From positions 372,001 to 436,000 of the forward strand of contig NZ_CP071613.1 of assembly GCF_017357245.1 (NCBI RefSeq): a DNA stretch of 64,000 bases. Direction: 5' to 3'. Shown piece after piece: positions 25,405-33,783 of this stretch. Origin of the DNA: Rhizobium bangladeshense. Its GTDB lineage: Bacteria > Pseudomonadota > Alphaproteobacteria > Rhizobiales > Rhizobiaceae. A model generated the notes under the pieces. That model saw only the letters and a list, made by a program, of their open reading frames with translations. It ran no database searches and was not told the DNA's origin. Position 1 is the first letter of the stretch, and every line of letters begins with the position of its first letter. The position numbers and the translations under genes are program-made.

Positions 25405-26343
25405 CTACCATCCAAGCAGCTTGCGCAGATATTCGCGGCCCATCTTCGCGTATTGCAGCGGATTGGCCTTGGCCGGATCCTGCTCTGCCTCGACGCAGAT
25501 CCACCCGGCGAAATCCGCCTCTGCTAACGCATCGAGTATTTCCGGAAAGGTTTCTATGGAGCCGTCGCCCGGCACGGTGAAGATCCCCGCCTCGATCCCT
25601 TGCTGGAAGGACAATTCTCCCCTGTGAATCTTCGTGACCACCTCGGCGCGAATGTCTTTCAGGTGAACATGCTTGATGCGGTGGGCGTATTTTCTGGCCA
25701 GCGCCAGCGGATCGACACCGGCGGCCGCCTGGTGCGCTGTATCGAGAAGCATGTTGACCAGGCGAGGATCCGTCTCGTCCATGAGCCGGTGGATCGCTTC
25801 CGTCTTCATCACCCCGGTTCCGAGATGCGGGTGATAGCAGAGCCGGCGGTTGCGGGCACTGGCTTTCTCTCCGGCTGCATGCAGGCCTTCGATCAGCTGT
25901 TTCCACTGGTCCTCGGAGAATTCGGGGCAATTGGGAAACAGGGCGACCGGAAGCGGATTGACCGCTCCGCCAAACTCGGCGACGACGAGATCGGCCCTGC
26001 GCGGATCGTCGCTGCCGCCTTCCATGGCTTCGAGGAAGTCGAGCTGAGCATCGACGCTTTCAAGCGTGTGACGATTCATCGCCTTGATGGTGAAGTAAGT
26101 GCTCACCCAAGGCTCGGAAATCCGCAATCCCCTGAGTTCGAGGACGGGGCGCAGGATTTTCGGATCCGTCGGATATTTATGGCCGACGCCGCACCCGACA
26201 TAGCCGGCGAGCGCCATTTCACTCAGAGCCTGCTCATAGGGGATGCCAATGTCGATGTTGATGAAATCGTCATTCCACCAGAGCGTGGGGATGACGCCGA
26301 GCCAGACTTTGGCGGGCGTCAGTCGATGCAGATATTTCGTCAT
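25405..26343 (-). CDS. Second sugar phosphate isomerase/epimerase-like TIM-barrel protein
   Basis: A 312-residue member of the xylose-isomerase-like TIM-barrel family. Recognisable strands are LAGYVGCGVGHKYP, DLVVAEFGG, RLCYHPHLGTGVM, VNMLLDTAHQAA, IKHVHLKDIRAEV and FAGWICVEAEQDP, giving the conserved His, Asp, His and Glu set. The HLKD strand and early PTLWWNDDF segment resemble inosose dehydratase (IolE)-like proteins, so a dehydratase or isomerase on a keto sugar is plausible. It follows the dehydrogenase small-subunit gene by 39 bases on the same strand. The two TIM-barrel genes are not close duplicates. Confidence 0.82.
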   Translation of the reverse strand: MTKYLHRLTPAKVWLGVIPTLWWNDDFINIDIGIPYEQALSEMALAGYVGCGVGHKYPTDPKILRPVLELRGLRISEPWVSTYFTIKAMNRHTLESVDAQLDFLEAMEGGSDDPRRADLVVAEFGGAVNPLPVALFPNCPEFSEDQWKQLIEGLHAAGEKASARNRRLCYHPHLGTGVMKTEAIHRLMDETDPRLVNMLLDTAHQAAAGVDPLALARKYAHRIKHVHLKDIRAEVVTKIHRGELSFQQGIEAGIFTVPGDGSIETFPEILDALAEADFAGWICVEAEQDPAKANPLQYAKMGREYLRKLLGW

Positions 26344-26382
26344 GGCAATGATCCAGTTCTTTGAAGACGAGCGGACGTGACG

Positions 26383-26874
26383 TCAGGTCAGGTTTTGGAA
26401 ATCGAGAGCCGGAGCAAAAGCCGGAATCTTCGGCGGAAAGGCCCAGGAGCCGAAACCTTGCCCCTTGGCGCCTGCAGGGTGGGCTCCGATCGCCTTCCAG
26501 AGCAGCCCCTCGATGTAGGCATCGGGAGAAACGACGAAGGTGATATTCGCAGGCCTGGGGCCAAAGCGCTCCGACCAGGCGGAGGACAGCTCGAACCAGG
26601 TGCCGGAATACCAGAGCTTGATCAGCGCGCGGGCCACGTCTCCCAGCAATTCATTGCCGAGAATGGTCGTGCGAACTGCCTGGATACGCGCCTTACTTTC
26701 CGGCGGTGGCAGGGCGGTGAACGCGGCCAGCAGCGCGTCGGTGATCTCGCCGCCGACCACCTTGTCGAGCGTGGCGAGATAGGTTTCCGCCAGGCCGGTT
26801 CCCAGAAGATCGAAGTGGGAGAAGGCCGTCAATTCGGCGGAAAGACCCAGAAATGGCTCGAAACGGCTGGTCAT
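26383..26874 (-). CDS. Sugar dehydrogenase small subunit-like (FAD-SLDH family)
   Basis: A 163-residue protein resembling the small subunit of membrane-bound FAD sugar dehydrogenases (sorbitol/fructose dehydrogenase type). The best resemblance is the C-terminal part AYIEGLLWKAIGAHPAGA with GFGSWAFPP, and the middle WYSGTW segment. Unlike periplasmic family members it has no twin-arginine signal peptide; it starts MTSRFEPFLGLS. The ATG overlaps the stop of the ferritin-like gene (ATGA). With the GMC oxidoreductase two genes upstream it likely forms a two-subunit sugar-oxidising enzyme, here apparently cytoplasmic. Confidence 0.7.
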   Translation of the reverse strand: MTSRFEPFLGLSAELTAFSHFDLLGTGLAETYLATLDKVVGGEITDALLAAFTALPPPESKARIQAVRTTILGNELLGDVARALIKLWYSGTWFELSSAWSERFGPRPANITFVVSPDAYIEGLLWKAIGAHPAGAKGQGFGSWAFPPKIPAFAPALDFQNLT

Positions 26875-27989
26875 GCGTTCACCTCCGCCTGCCGGGTGAC
26901 GGCTGGTTGTTTGATGCCGCCGGGGATCTGATAGGTGGGGCTGCCGTTCTTACCGGGGTGCTTCGGCAGCGGATTGCGGATGAGTTCGAGGATCATGTTG
27001 CGGAATTCGAACATCATCGGAACGGCCTCCAGCAGCAGGCTGGGCTGGCCGTTAAAGGCTCGCGTCAAAAGCTGGAGAAATTCGCCATAGCGGGTGTTGA
27101 AGGCGATCGCCGCCTCACGCAGTTCCGAACCCTCGAATATGTCCTCCACTTTCAGGTTCTCTTTTATAGGATAGGCGCCCTCCCAATCGACCTGCAGGTG
27201 CGGACCCGTGGGCTGGCCGGGCTGGTCGCCCTTCTGGTAGTAACGGCCTTTGACCAGTTCCTCGAAACGATAGTAGTGGGCCAGTTCGTGGTCGTCATCT
27301 TCGTAGATACCGCCGCCGTCGCCCTCGCCCTGTTCGATGATGAGCTCGATGGCTTCCAAGGCGCTTTTCAGATCGGTCACGGGAAACAGCTCGCCGCCGC
27401 CGGAGTAATAATATTCCGAGGTGATCTGGCGCGACCCGTCGCCGGTAAAGATGGTTGTGCCCGCCCCATGCGCTTCCGCTTCCAGGTATTTGATGCCTTC
27501 CGCGATCGCCGAGTAGAACTCGCCGATACTGTAGAAATGGAAGTCCTCATGCCTCGGATGGCTGGCAAGCGCGGTGATATCAGGCGGAGTTTTGCGGTAT
27601 ATCAGGCCCTTGCCGACGAGATGTTCAGGACGTTGGGCCGGCCGCTCGATCTTCAGGAAGGTCGCTAGCGCCTCACGGCCGAAAGCCTGGATGCCGACCT
27701 TGAAATCGGTCTCGCCGTCCGGCAGGGCGGCGGGATATCTCGCTACGAAGTCCGGCCTGACAAGATCCGGCTTGCCGCCGATGGCATTGAGAATATTGGC
27801 CGCGATCGTCAGATGCAGCATTTCTTCCACGACGATCACGCGCAAAACCTGGGTTGCATCCTGGTTGGCGCCGGGCTTGATCGAGTAAAGCGCCGTCAGA
27901 TACGGCGGAATCGTCGCATGTTCGAGCTGCATCGCCCGGTAGAGGAACTCTTTCAGCTCATCGAGCGTCTTGATACTGTAGGAATCCAT
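26871..27989 (-). CDS. Ferritin-like protein of the VioB/RebD (iminophenylpyruvate dimer synthase) type
   Basis: A 372-residue protein whose N-terminal part is the ferritin-like domain found in VioB, RebD and related iminophenylpyruvate dimer synthases. Seen: LYRAMQLEHATIPPYLTALY, then VIVVEEMLHLTIAANILNAI, giving the E and ExxH metal ligands of a four-helix bundle, followed by FYSIGEFYSAIAEGI. Best start is the ATG at 27989 (GGAG 7 bases upstream). In violacein and rebeccamycin pathways such proteins couple oxidised aromatic imines; here the neighbours are sugar enzymes, so the substrate is unknown. Many unstudied stand-alone homologues exist next to GMC oxidoreductases. Confidence 0.78.
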   Translation of the reverse strand: MDSYSIKTLDELKEFLYRAMQLEHATIPPYLTALYSIKPGANQDATQVLRVIVVEEMLHLTIAANILNAIGGKPDLVRPDFVARYPAALPDGETDFKVGIQAFGREALATFLKIERPAQRPEHLVGKGLIYRKTPPDITALASHPRHEDFHFYSIGEFYSAIAEGIKYLEAEAHGAGTTIFTGDGSRQITSEYYYSGGGELFPVTDLKSALEAIELIIEQGEGDGGGIYEDDDHELAHYYRFEELVKGRYYQKGDQPGQPTGPHLQVDWEGAYPIKENLKVEDIFEGSELREAAIAFNTRYGEFLQLLTRAFNGQPSLLLEAVPMMFEFRNMILELIRNPLPKHPGKNGSPTYQIPGGIKQPAVTRQAEVNA

Positions 27990-28087
27990 GCTCATGCTCC
28001 GTGAAAGATAAGTTGGGTGCACCGGCCGGCTTCTTGTCGCTTGCATCGAACCATCGGTTCGTTTGCGCGCTGGATGCCGGCCTTCGT

Positions 28088-29959
28088 TCAATGCAGAGAC
28101 TTGAGAATGTTGCGACCGCTTCGGAAGCAGATGGCGGCCAGCGTCAAGGTGACATTGGCCGTGCCGATCGTCGGCATGCTGCCGCCGCCCACAAGATAGA
28201 GATTTTCGTGGTCCCAGCTGCGCTGGTTCTTGTCCACGACGGAATTGGTCTTCGTCGTTCCCATGATATGGGTGCCGGCCAGATGATTGCCGCCGCGGAT
28301 CGCATAGCCTTGTCCCTCATAGGCCACATAGCCGTAATCGTTGGGGTCGTAATGGGTATGGTCCCGCGCGCCGAGGCGCGCAAAGACGGTGCGCGCAAAC
28401 TGGCGGCCATAGGCGGCACCCTTCATGGTATATTCCGGAACCGTGAAGGACAGGATGGGCCGCATATTGCCCAGAGCATCGGTATATTGCGGATCCACCG
28501 AGATGCGGTTGCTTTCGACGGGCATGACCTCGATCATGAACGCCAGCAGCAACTGCCGCGAAACCTGGTCGACCATGCCGCGCCGAAGATCCGCGCCATA
28601 GAGGTTGCGATCATCCACCAGTTCCAGAAGGTCGGAGGTCGGCGCACCCGTGGCCCAACCCCAGCCATCGTTATGGATATCGATGGCGAAGGCGGCCTGC
28701 TTTTCCCGGAAAGGGCCGTCCCGCAGGTCGACGATACCGCCCGTCGAACTCGTTCCGCGCATCGTGCCGCAGATCTCAGGCATCAGTGCCCAGTTCAGCA
28801 GGTAGGCGTGGTCCATCAGATTGCGTCCGACAAGACCGCTGGTGCTGCGCAGGCCGGAGGCCAGCATAAGACGCGCCGTTTCGATGGCGCCTGCCGCAAG
28901 CACGAAAATCTTGCCCTTCACGGTGATGGTCTCGTGGGCCGGTGAGGCCGGGTCCTTGTAAATCTTGACCGAGAGAGAGCGGACTTTCCCGCTATCCGGA
29001 TCGATGTTGACTTTCGATGCGACCGCCTGCGGCAACAATTCGACAAGCCGCTCGCCCCTTTCCCCGCTTACAGCGAACGCCTTGGCAAGTGATTTGCCGG
29101 AGTGGTAGCGCGCTTGCACGGGACAGAGCGGTACGCAGTTGGTGTTGCCTTGGCAGCGACCACCCTCTTCGACCTGATGTGTATCGACTGCGCCGATTGG
29201 ACGGTAGCCCTTCCCACCGTCATAGGCCGGGTTTGGTATGCCATTGCGCCCCTGCGGATAGGGCCTGACCTTCAGGGGATAGGTCTTGTCGTAAAGTTCG
29301 ACGCTGGTGCCCTCGATGCCTTTGTTGACCTGCTGATCCAGATAGGAAAGCGGGATGCCGCGCATGGGAAAGACATAGTCGTCCGGGAACGTCTGCCCGA
29401 GATATTGCTGATCCTCGACATTTGCCGATACGCCGATTTCCCGCTCGGCCAGGCGGTAATCCTCCTCGACTTCCTCAAAGCTCAGCGGCCAGTCCAGCCC
29501 CTGGCCAAAAAGCGTGCGCGTTGTGAAATCCGAGCGAAGCAGACGGGGCGTTTTCGCCTCCCAGTGCATGGTCGTTCCGCCGAAAATACGGGTATATACC
29601 GTATCACTGACATAAGGGCCGGATTGAACGATATAGTTCGAGCTATCGGTTTCCCCCGCCTGCAGCTTGCGAAGTTGCGGGCTGCGGGGTATGGCCGCGT
29701 TCGCATTCAGCGGAAAGGGCGACTGGTTGTCCTTGGAGGCTGCCGAATAAAAAGTCGTCAGCAGATTGTCATAGCCTGCCAGAGTACTATTGGCACCGGT
29801 TCCGGCTTCAAGGATAAGGACACGTTTGCCCGCTTCCGCAGCCTGCTTGGCAATGATTGCTCCGGAAATGCCGCTGCCGACGATCACGATATCGTAGTCG
29901 CCAGACTCTGCGACGGTCTTGGCATCGGCTCTTATTGCCGATTCGAGGGGAAAAAGCAC
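28088..29959 (-). CDS. GMC-family FAD oxidoreductase, sugar/glucoside dehydrogenase large subunit type
   Basis: A 623-residue glucose-methanol-choline flavoprotein. The FAD-binding motif is VGSGISGAIIA (residues 27-37), with RIFGGTTMHWEAKTPR for flavin contacts. A cysteine cluster C-x5-C-x3-C (CQGNTNCVPLCP, about residues 270-281) is characteristic of two-subunit gluconate, sorbitol and glucoside dehydrogenases. The catalytic HLAGTHIMG and GTANVTLT segments are near the C-terminus. GGAGGATCAAA precedes a GTG start. No signal peptide is seen. It probably oxidises a sugar hydroxyl, passing electrons through partners such as the small subunit at 26383; the substrate is unknown. Confidence 0.87.
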   Translation of the reverse strand: MLFPLESAIRADAKTVAESGDYDIVIVGSGISGAIIAKQAAEAGKRVLILEAGTGANSTLAGYDNLLTTFYSAASKDNQSPFPLNANAAIPRSPQLRKLQAGETDSSNYIVQSGPYVSDTVYTRIFGGTTMHWEAKTPRLLRSDFTTRTLFGQGLDWPLSFEEVEEDYRLAEREIGVSANVEDQQYLGQTFPDDYVFPMRGIPLSYLDQQVNKGIEGTSVELYDKTYPLKVRPYPQGRNGIPNPAYDGGKGYRPIGAVDTHQVEEGGRCQGNTNCVPLCPVQARYHSGKSLAKAFAVSGERGERLVELLPQAVASKVNIDPDSGKVRSLSVKIYKDPASPAHETITVKGKIFVLAAGAIETARLMLASGLRSTSGLVGRNLMDHAYLLNWALMPEICGTMRGTSSTGGIVDLRDGPFREKQAAFAIDIHNDGWGWATGAPTSDLLELVDDRNLYGADLRRGMVDQVSRQLLLAFMIEVMPVESNRISVDPQYTDALGNMRPILSFTVPEYTMKGAAYGRQFARTVFARLGARDHTHYDPNDYGYVAYEGQGYAIRGGNHLAGTHIMGTTKTNSVVDKNQRSWDHENLYLVGGGSMPTIGTANVTLTLAAICFRSGRNILKSLH

Positions 29960-30053
29960 TTTGATCCTCCATTAATCCCAAGCCGCATCAGGGCTTTGCG
30001 AACGATGCCGTTCTGGACTCAATCGAGATTTCAGGCCCTAGGGCCTTCCATCG

Positions 30054-31454
30054 TCATGATTTCGCGCCGCGAGGGTTTCGGGGCTTGGACTTGGCGGCCG
30101 GCGCGACGGCGCGGGCTCTGACTGCCGAGAGAAAGGAGGCATAGCTCCAGGTCAGATTCCGGACGCTTTTCTCGTAGCCGAAGGTTCCATCGAACTGTTC
30201 GCTGAGCTCATAGTGATCGCTGTGATAGACGATGGCGCGCAGCATGGCGTCAGACGAAGCCCGCAGGGCAGCCGACGCTTCGGCGGCGCTGCTGGATGCG
30301 CCAAGTCCGAGTTCCGCGAAGAAGGGTTCGGAGAACTGATCGAGGGGGATGGCGCCGCTGGCATCGATGGCATTGGCAAGCCGATATTGAAACTCGGCGA
30401 AGTTGGCGGTGCACAGAGCCCAGGGATGCCCGCCGACCACTGGAGCTGCCACATCGCCATCGTAATGGTCACCTGGATAGCGCCCGAAGAGTGGTCCGAG
30501 CCCTTTGGCCGCGTCGGCGCCATTGACCGGGTAATAGTTCGAAGACGAAGGATCGGCCCACTGGCGCCGCAGAATGGCCGCCGTTGCCAGAAGCTTGGTA
30601 TCGGTCGGCTCGATCCCGCCATAGCAGACCGAAGAGACGATATCGATGTTCGCGTCATAACCGGCTTGCTCCGCGGCATCCAGAATGCTGACATAGAGCT
30701 GCCCGTTCCAGTGGGTCGCCAGCTGGCTTTCCAGCCACGAGATGGCATCGGCCACCCCGGCAGGCACCGCAATACCGATCGTGTTTGTGGAAATTTCCCG
30801 GAAAAAGCGCAGCTGTACGGCTCTGGCGAAAAACGAATAGCCTTCATATTCCTCCCAGAGATTTGTGGTCTTGTTCTGGTAAACTTCGAGAAGATAAGCG
30901 AGGTTGGCCTCGACCAACTGTTTGGCGATCGTCTGCGTGGCGCCATCCAACTGATCGAACAGCGTCATGATCGCGATCGACTGAATGGCCGGCCCGTCAT
31001 TCTGCTCCGACCACGGGCGAACCTCGCCGGCGATGGTGAAGCAGGCGCGGCCAAGTGTGACGGTCGCGGAATTCTTGGCATTCGCTTGGCAGAGCGCGGC
31101 GAAGTTTACATAGTCGACCAGGCTCGGCGAAACTCCGCCCGGGACGGGCAGCAATCCGGCTAGCGCGATCTCGATGGCCGTAATGGCGCCGTCGCGGACC
31201 CAGTTGAAAACATAGTCCTGGTCGACACCCGGCGTGTTCGCTGGATAGGAGGGTGCGGCGATGACGCAGCCGGGGGCCGAAAAGACGCCGGGCGATGTGG
31301 GATCCTCGATGACATAGCCATCGCTTGTGATGTTGCGCATCATAAGAAGAGAAAAATAGCGCGATAATGCGACCAGATCGGTCTGCGCGAAGGCAGGCCG
31401 CGGTTTTACCGTAGGCGCATTGGCGCCGATATGGGTCGGGTTCGCACCCGTCAT
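30054..31454 (-). CDS. Glycoside hydrolase family 15 (glucoamylase-like)
   Basis: A 466-residue (alpha/alpha)6-barrel hydrolase releasing glucose from non-reducing ends. Both catalytic glutamates are identifiable by family motifs: the acid in LWEEYEGYSFFARA (about residue 198) and the base in YELSEQFDG (about residue 416). DYVFNWVRDGA and EVRPWSEQNDGPA are substrate-site strips. No signal peptide is visible, so it may act on imported glucosides. Three in-frame starts exist: 31454, 31481 (each with GGAGTCAGTC just before it) and 31589. The first two sit in a 27-base tandem duplication. It is first in the gene set running down to 21.6 kb. Confidence 0.85.
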   Translation of the reverse strand: MTGANPTHIGANAPTVKPRPAFAQTDLVALSRYFSLLMMRNITSDGYVIEDPTSPGVFSAPGCVIAAPSYPANTPGVDQDYVFNWVRDGAITAIEIALAGLLPVPGGVSPSLVDYVNFAALCQANAKNSATVTLGRACFTIAGEVRPWSEQNDGPAIQSIAIMTLFDQLDGATQTIAKQLVEANLAYLLEVYQNKTTNLWEEYEGYSFFARAVQLRFFREISTNTIGIAVPAGVADAISWLESQLATHWNGQLYVSILDAAEQAGYDANIDIVSSVCYGGIEPTDTKLLATAAILRRQWADPSSSNYYPVNGADAAKGLGPLFGRYPGDHYDGDVAAPVVGGHPWALCTANFAEFQYRLANAIDASGAIPLDQFSEPFFAELGLGASSSAAEASAALRASSDAMLRAIVYHSDHYELSEQFDGTFGYEKSVRNLTWSYASFLSAVRARAVAPAAKSKPRNPRGAKS

Positions 31455-31732
31455 TGACTGACTCCAAAGCGCAACTGTCATCGACTGACTCCAAAATCGG
31501 TTGAGACTTGCCGTGACCAGATCAAGGAAACGTTCCGGACCCGGATGAGAGAAATATTGCGGTCGAATGGGCGTTGAGAGTGAACACAAGGTCTCTGAGG
31601 AGGGCAGGGTGGCTGGCCGTCTACCCTCGCTTCAGTTGCACCTTTAACTGGAAAGATCGTCGACGTTTTGTATTTTGGCAACCTGAACGTGTTGATCTCA
31701 GGTCAAAAAATCTCAGGGAATTGCGCTTGGCT

Positions 31733-32077
31733 TTACGGGTGCTCCGGCGGGATGGATTCGACCAGCCCAACGAGATTGGACCGTGTTGCCGCAGACCGGT
31801 TGCGCAACGCCAGGATCATTTGCAGTTCCGCGGGGGAGATCGCGCTGTTCCTATGCCAGTCCATAGTGCCACGCCCGAGCAGCAGCCAGTCGAGGGAGAC
31901 ATCCAGCAGGTCAGCGAGCGCGCAGGCGCTCTCCAGCGAGGTATGACCGCCATTCTGCCAGCGTGAGACGGCGGCGACGGACACGTCTAATTCGGCCGCC
32001 AAGGCGTGAACTTTCCGGAACTTGCCCCGGGATATTGCCTCTCGAATACGTCTGCCGCGTGCCATGTCGTAGGTCAT
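31733..32077 (-). CDS. XRE-family HTH regulator
   Basis: A 114-residue DNA-binding protein with a single Cro/CI-type helix-turn-helix (VHALAAELDVSVAAVSRWQNGG, residues about 23-43, quoted in outline) followed by the LADLLDVSLDWLLLGRG tail typical of XRE proteins. The ATG at 32077 has GGAGG 7 bases before it. It is co-directional with and 279 bases upstream of the GH15 gene and divergent from luxI, so it is placed to regulate either the sugar-related gene set or the quorum-sensing pair. Confidence 0.85.
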   Translation of the reverse strand: MTYDMARGRRIREAISRGKFRKVHALAAELDVSVAAVSRWQNGGHTSLESACALADLLDVSLDWLLLGRGTMDWHRNSAISPAELQMILALRNRSAATRSNLVGLVESIPPEHP

Positions 32078-32164
32078 CAAGAATCCTCCCTCTTCTTGCT
32101 CGGGATAACCAAGAGCTTTCGATCGACGAACATCAGAAACTTCTTATGGAAGGGGAAGGCAAAG

Positions 32165-32184
32165 CCAGGCACTGGTCAACCTGG
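32165..32184. promoter_or_regulatory. Lux-box-like palindrome upstream of luxI (weak)
   Basis: CCAGG-N10-CCTGG, a 20-base inverted repeat, is centred about 77 bases before the luxI start. Length and position suit a LuxR-type operator, but only five bases per arm match and the sequence is not close to the known tra or lux boxes. Confidence 0.25.
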
Positions 32185-32251
32185 TGAAATATCCAGATTG
32201 CCCCCGCTCGGCCTCCTGTTGTGAAACGTCAGCACATCAGGAGGGACGGAT

Positions 32252-32890
32252 ATGTTGCGGATACTCACCAAAGACATGCTCGATACCGATCGACGTGCTT
32301 TCGATGAAATGTTTCGGGCTCGCGCCGCCGTTTTTCGCGATCGGCTGGGATGGCAGGTGGATGTCCGGGATCAATGGGAGAGGGACCGATACGACGAGGC
32401 CGAGGATCCCGTCTATCTCGTCACGCATCACCCTTCCGGCACGCTGACGGGTTCGCTGCGCCTGCTGCCGACCACCGGAGCGACGATGCTCAAAAGCGAG
32501 TTCCGGCATTTCTTCGATCAGCCCATCGACGTCGATAGCCCGACGACCTGGGAATGTACCCGCTTTTGCCTTCATCCGCATGTCGGGCAAATGGAGCAAT
32601 CGCGCGCAGTCGCCACGGAGTTGCTCTCAGGGCTTTGCGATCTTGCGCTCGACACCGGTATCGAGAGCATTGTCGGCGTCTATGACGTCGCAATGATTGC
32701 TGTGTACCGCAAGATCGGCTGGAGGCCAACGGCGCTTGCCCGATCCCGGCCGGAGATCGGCAAGCTGTATGTTGGCCTGTGGGATGTGACGGCGGAGAAC
32801 TGTCGAGCACTTCGGGCCAACCTGTCCCGACTTCTGGAGCAAGCCTCTCCCAATCCTGCCGGAGCCCTTGTCGATGGCGGCATGCGGTAA
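32252..32890 (+). CDS. Acyl-homoserine-lactone synthase (LuxI family)
   Basis: Makes an N-acyl-homoserine lactone signal from SAM and an acyl carrier. The 212-residue protein shows the family's invariant residues: FRARAAVFRDRLGW (Arg and Phe), then D-x-YD in RDRYDEAEDPVYLV, GSLRLLPTTGATML (the GSxRLLPT core), and the CTRFCL region of the C-terminal half. CAGGAGGGACGG gives a strong ribosome site. The cognate LuxR gene begins 155 bases downstream on the same strand. Acyl-chain length cannot be predicted. It is not close enough in remembered sequence to name it as cinI, raiI, rhiI or traI. Confidence 0.93.
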   Translation: MLRILTKDMLDTDRRAFDEMFRARAAVFRDRLGWQVDVRDQWERDRYDEAEDPVYLVTHHPSGTLTGSLRLLPTTGATMLKSEFRHFFDQPIDVDSPTTWECTRFCLHPHVGQMEQSRAVATELLSGLCDLALDTGIESIVGVYDVAMIAVYRKIGWRPTALARSRPEIGKLYVGLWDVTAENCRALRANLSRLLEQASPNPAGALVDGGMR

Positions 32891-33045
32891 GCGCAGCCGC
32901 TGTCCCGCCGCCATCAAGTGGGATGGTCAGCCTTTAACCTGTTCTTCATGTCGCGCCATGGTTGCTAAAAAATACCCTGTTCTCGGCTCTCGCGAAATGT
33001 TACCAATGCGAGAAGTTCGGAAAACACACAACCACGAGTCCACTC

Positions 33046-33771
33046 ATGCTGAGCAGTTCTCGTTTTTTCTATAGTTTGGACCGGATCTCCGCATCGCCCA
33101 CAATGCGAGATCTGGAGGCAACGCTGGACGAAGTCCGCCACATCTACGCCATCTCGCATATGGTTCTGCATGTGACCCGCTCCTCGAGCGGCAATGCCAC
33201 CATCCCGTTGCTGATGCTGACCTATCCGCCCGAATGGGTGAAACAATATCTTGAGCGGGACTATTTCAGCATCGATCCTGTCGTGCGTCTCGGCCGGTGC
33301 GGCTTCCTGCCTGTGGAATGGTCCGCTTCGAAATGGGATTCGGGCCGGGTGCACGGCTTCTTCAAGGAAGCCATGGCCTTCGGCGTCGGCCGGCAGGGTG
33401 TGACCCTCCCGGTGCGGGGCCCGCGGGGGGAGCGGTCGCTGTTTACCGTGACATCCACGCATCCTGATGCCTACTGGCGGCAGTTTCGGATGGACAGCAT
33501 GCGGGACCTTCAGTATCTCGCCCACCACCTCCACGACCGGGCAATGGTCTTGTCGGGGATGCGTGAGGCTGCGGATGTTCCGCAATTGTCGCGCCGCGAG
33601 GTTCAATGCCTGGAGATGACCGCCAATGGCCTTCTGGCAAAGCAGATCGGCGCCCGATTGTCCATTTCGCTCAGCGCGGTGCAGCTCTATCTCGCCTCGG
33701 CGCGCCGGAAGCTGACGGTCGCCACGACGAGCGAAGCCGTCGCCAAGGCGATTGCGCTCGAACTGATATAA
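33046..33771 (+). CDS. LuxR-family quorum-sensing regulator
   Basis: A 241-residue AHL-responsive transcription factor. The ligand domain has the conserved YLERDYFSIDPVVRLG, LPVEWSASKW and FGVGRQGVTLPVRGPRGE segments (Tyr, Asp, Pro, Trp, Gly). The C-terminal LuxR HTH is LSRREVQCLEMTANG followed by AKQIGARLSISLSAVQLYL. I chose the ATG at 33046 because it gives a normal LuxR length; an ATG at 32962 adds 28 residues of unlike composition. Its ribosome site is weak, which may mean low expression or coupling to luxI. Confidence 0.9.
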   Translation: MLSSSRFFYSLDRISASPTMRDLEATLDEVRHIYAISHMVLHVTRSSSGNATIPLLMLTYPPEWVKQYLERDYFSIDPVVRLGRCGFLPVEWSASKWDSGRVHGFFKEAMAFGVGRQGVTLPVRGPRGERSLFTVTSTHPDAYWRQFRMDSMRDLQYLAHHLHDRAMVLSGMREAADVPQLSRREVQCLEMTANGLLAKQIGARLSISLSAVQLYLASARRKLTVATTSEAVAKAIALELI

Positions 33772-33783
33772 GCTTTCCTGGTC

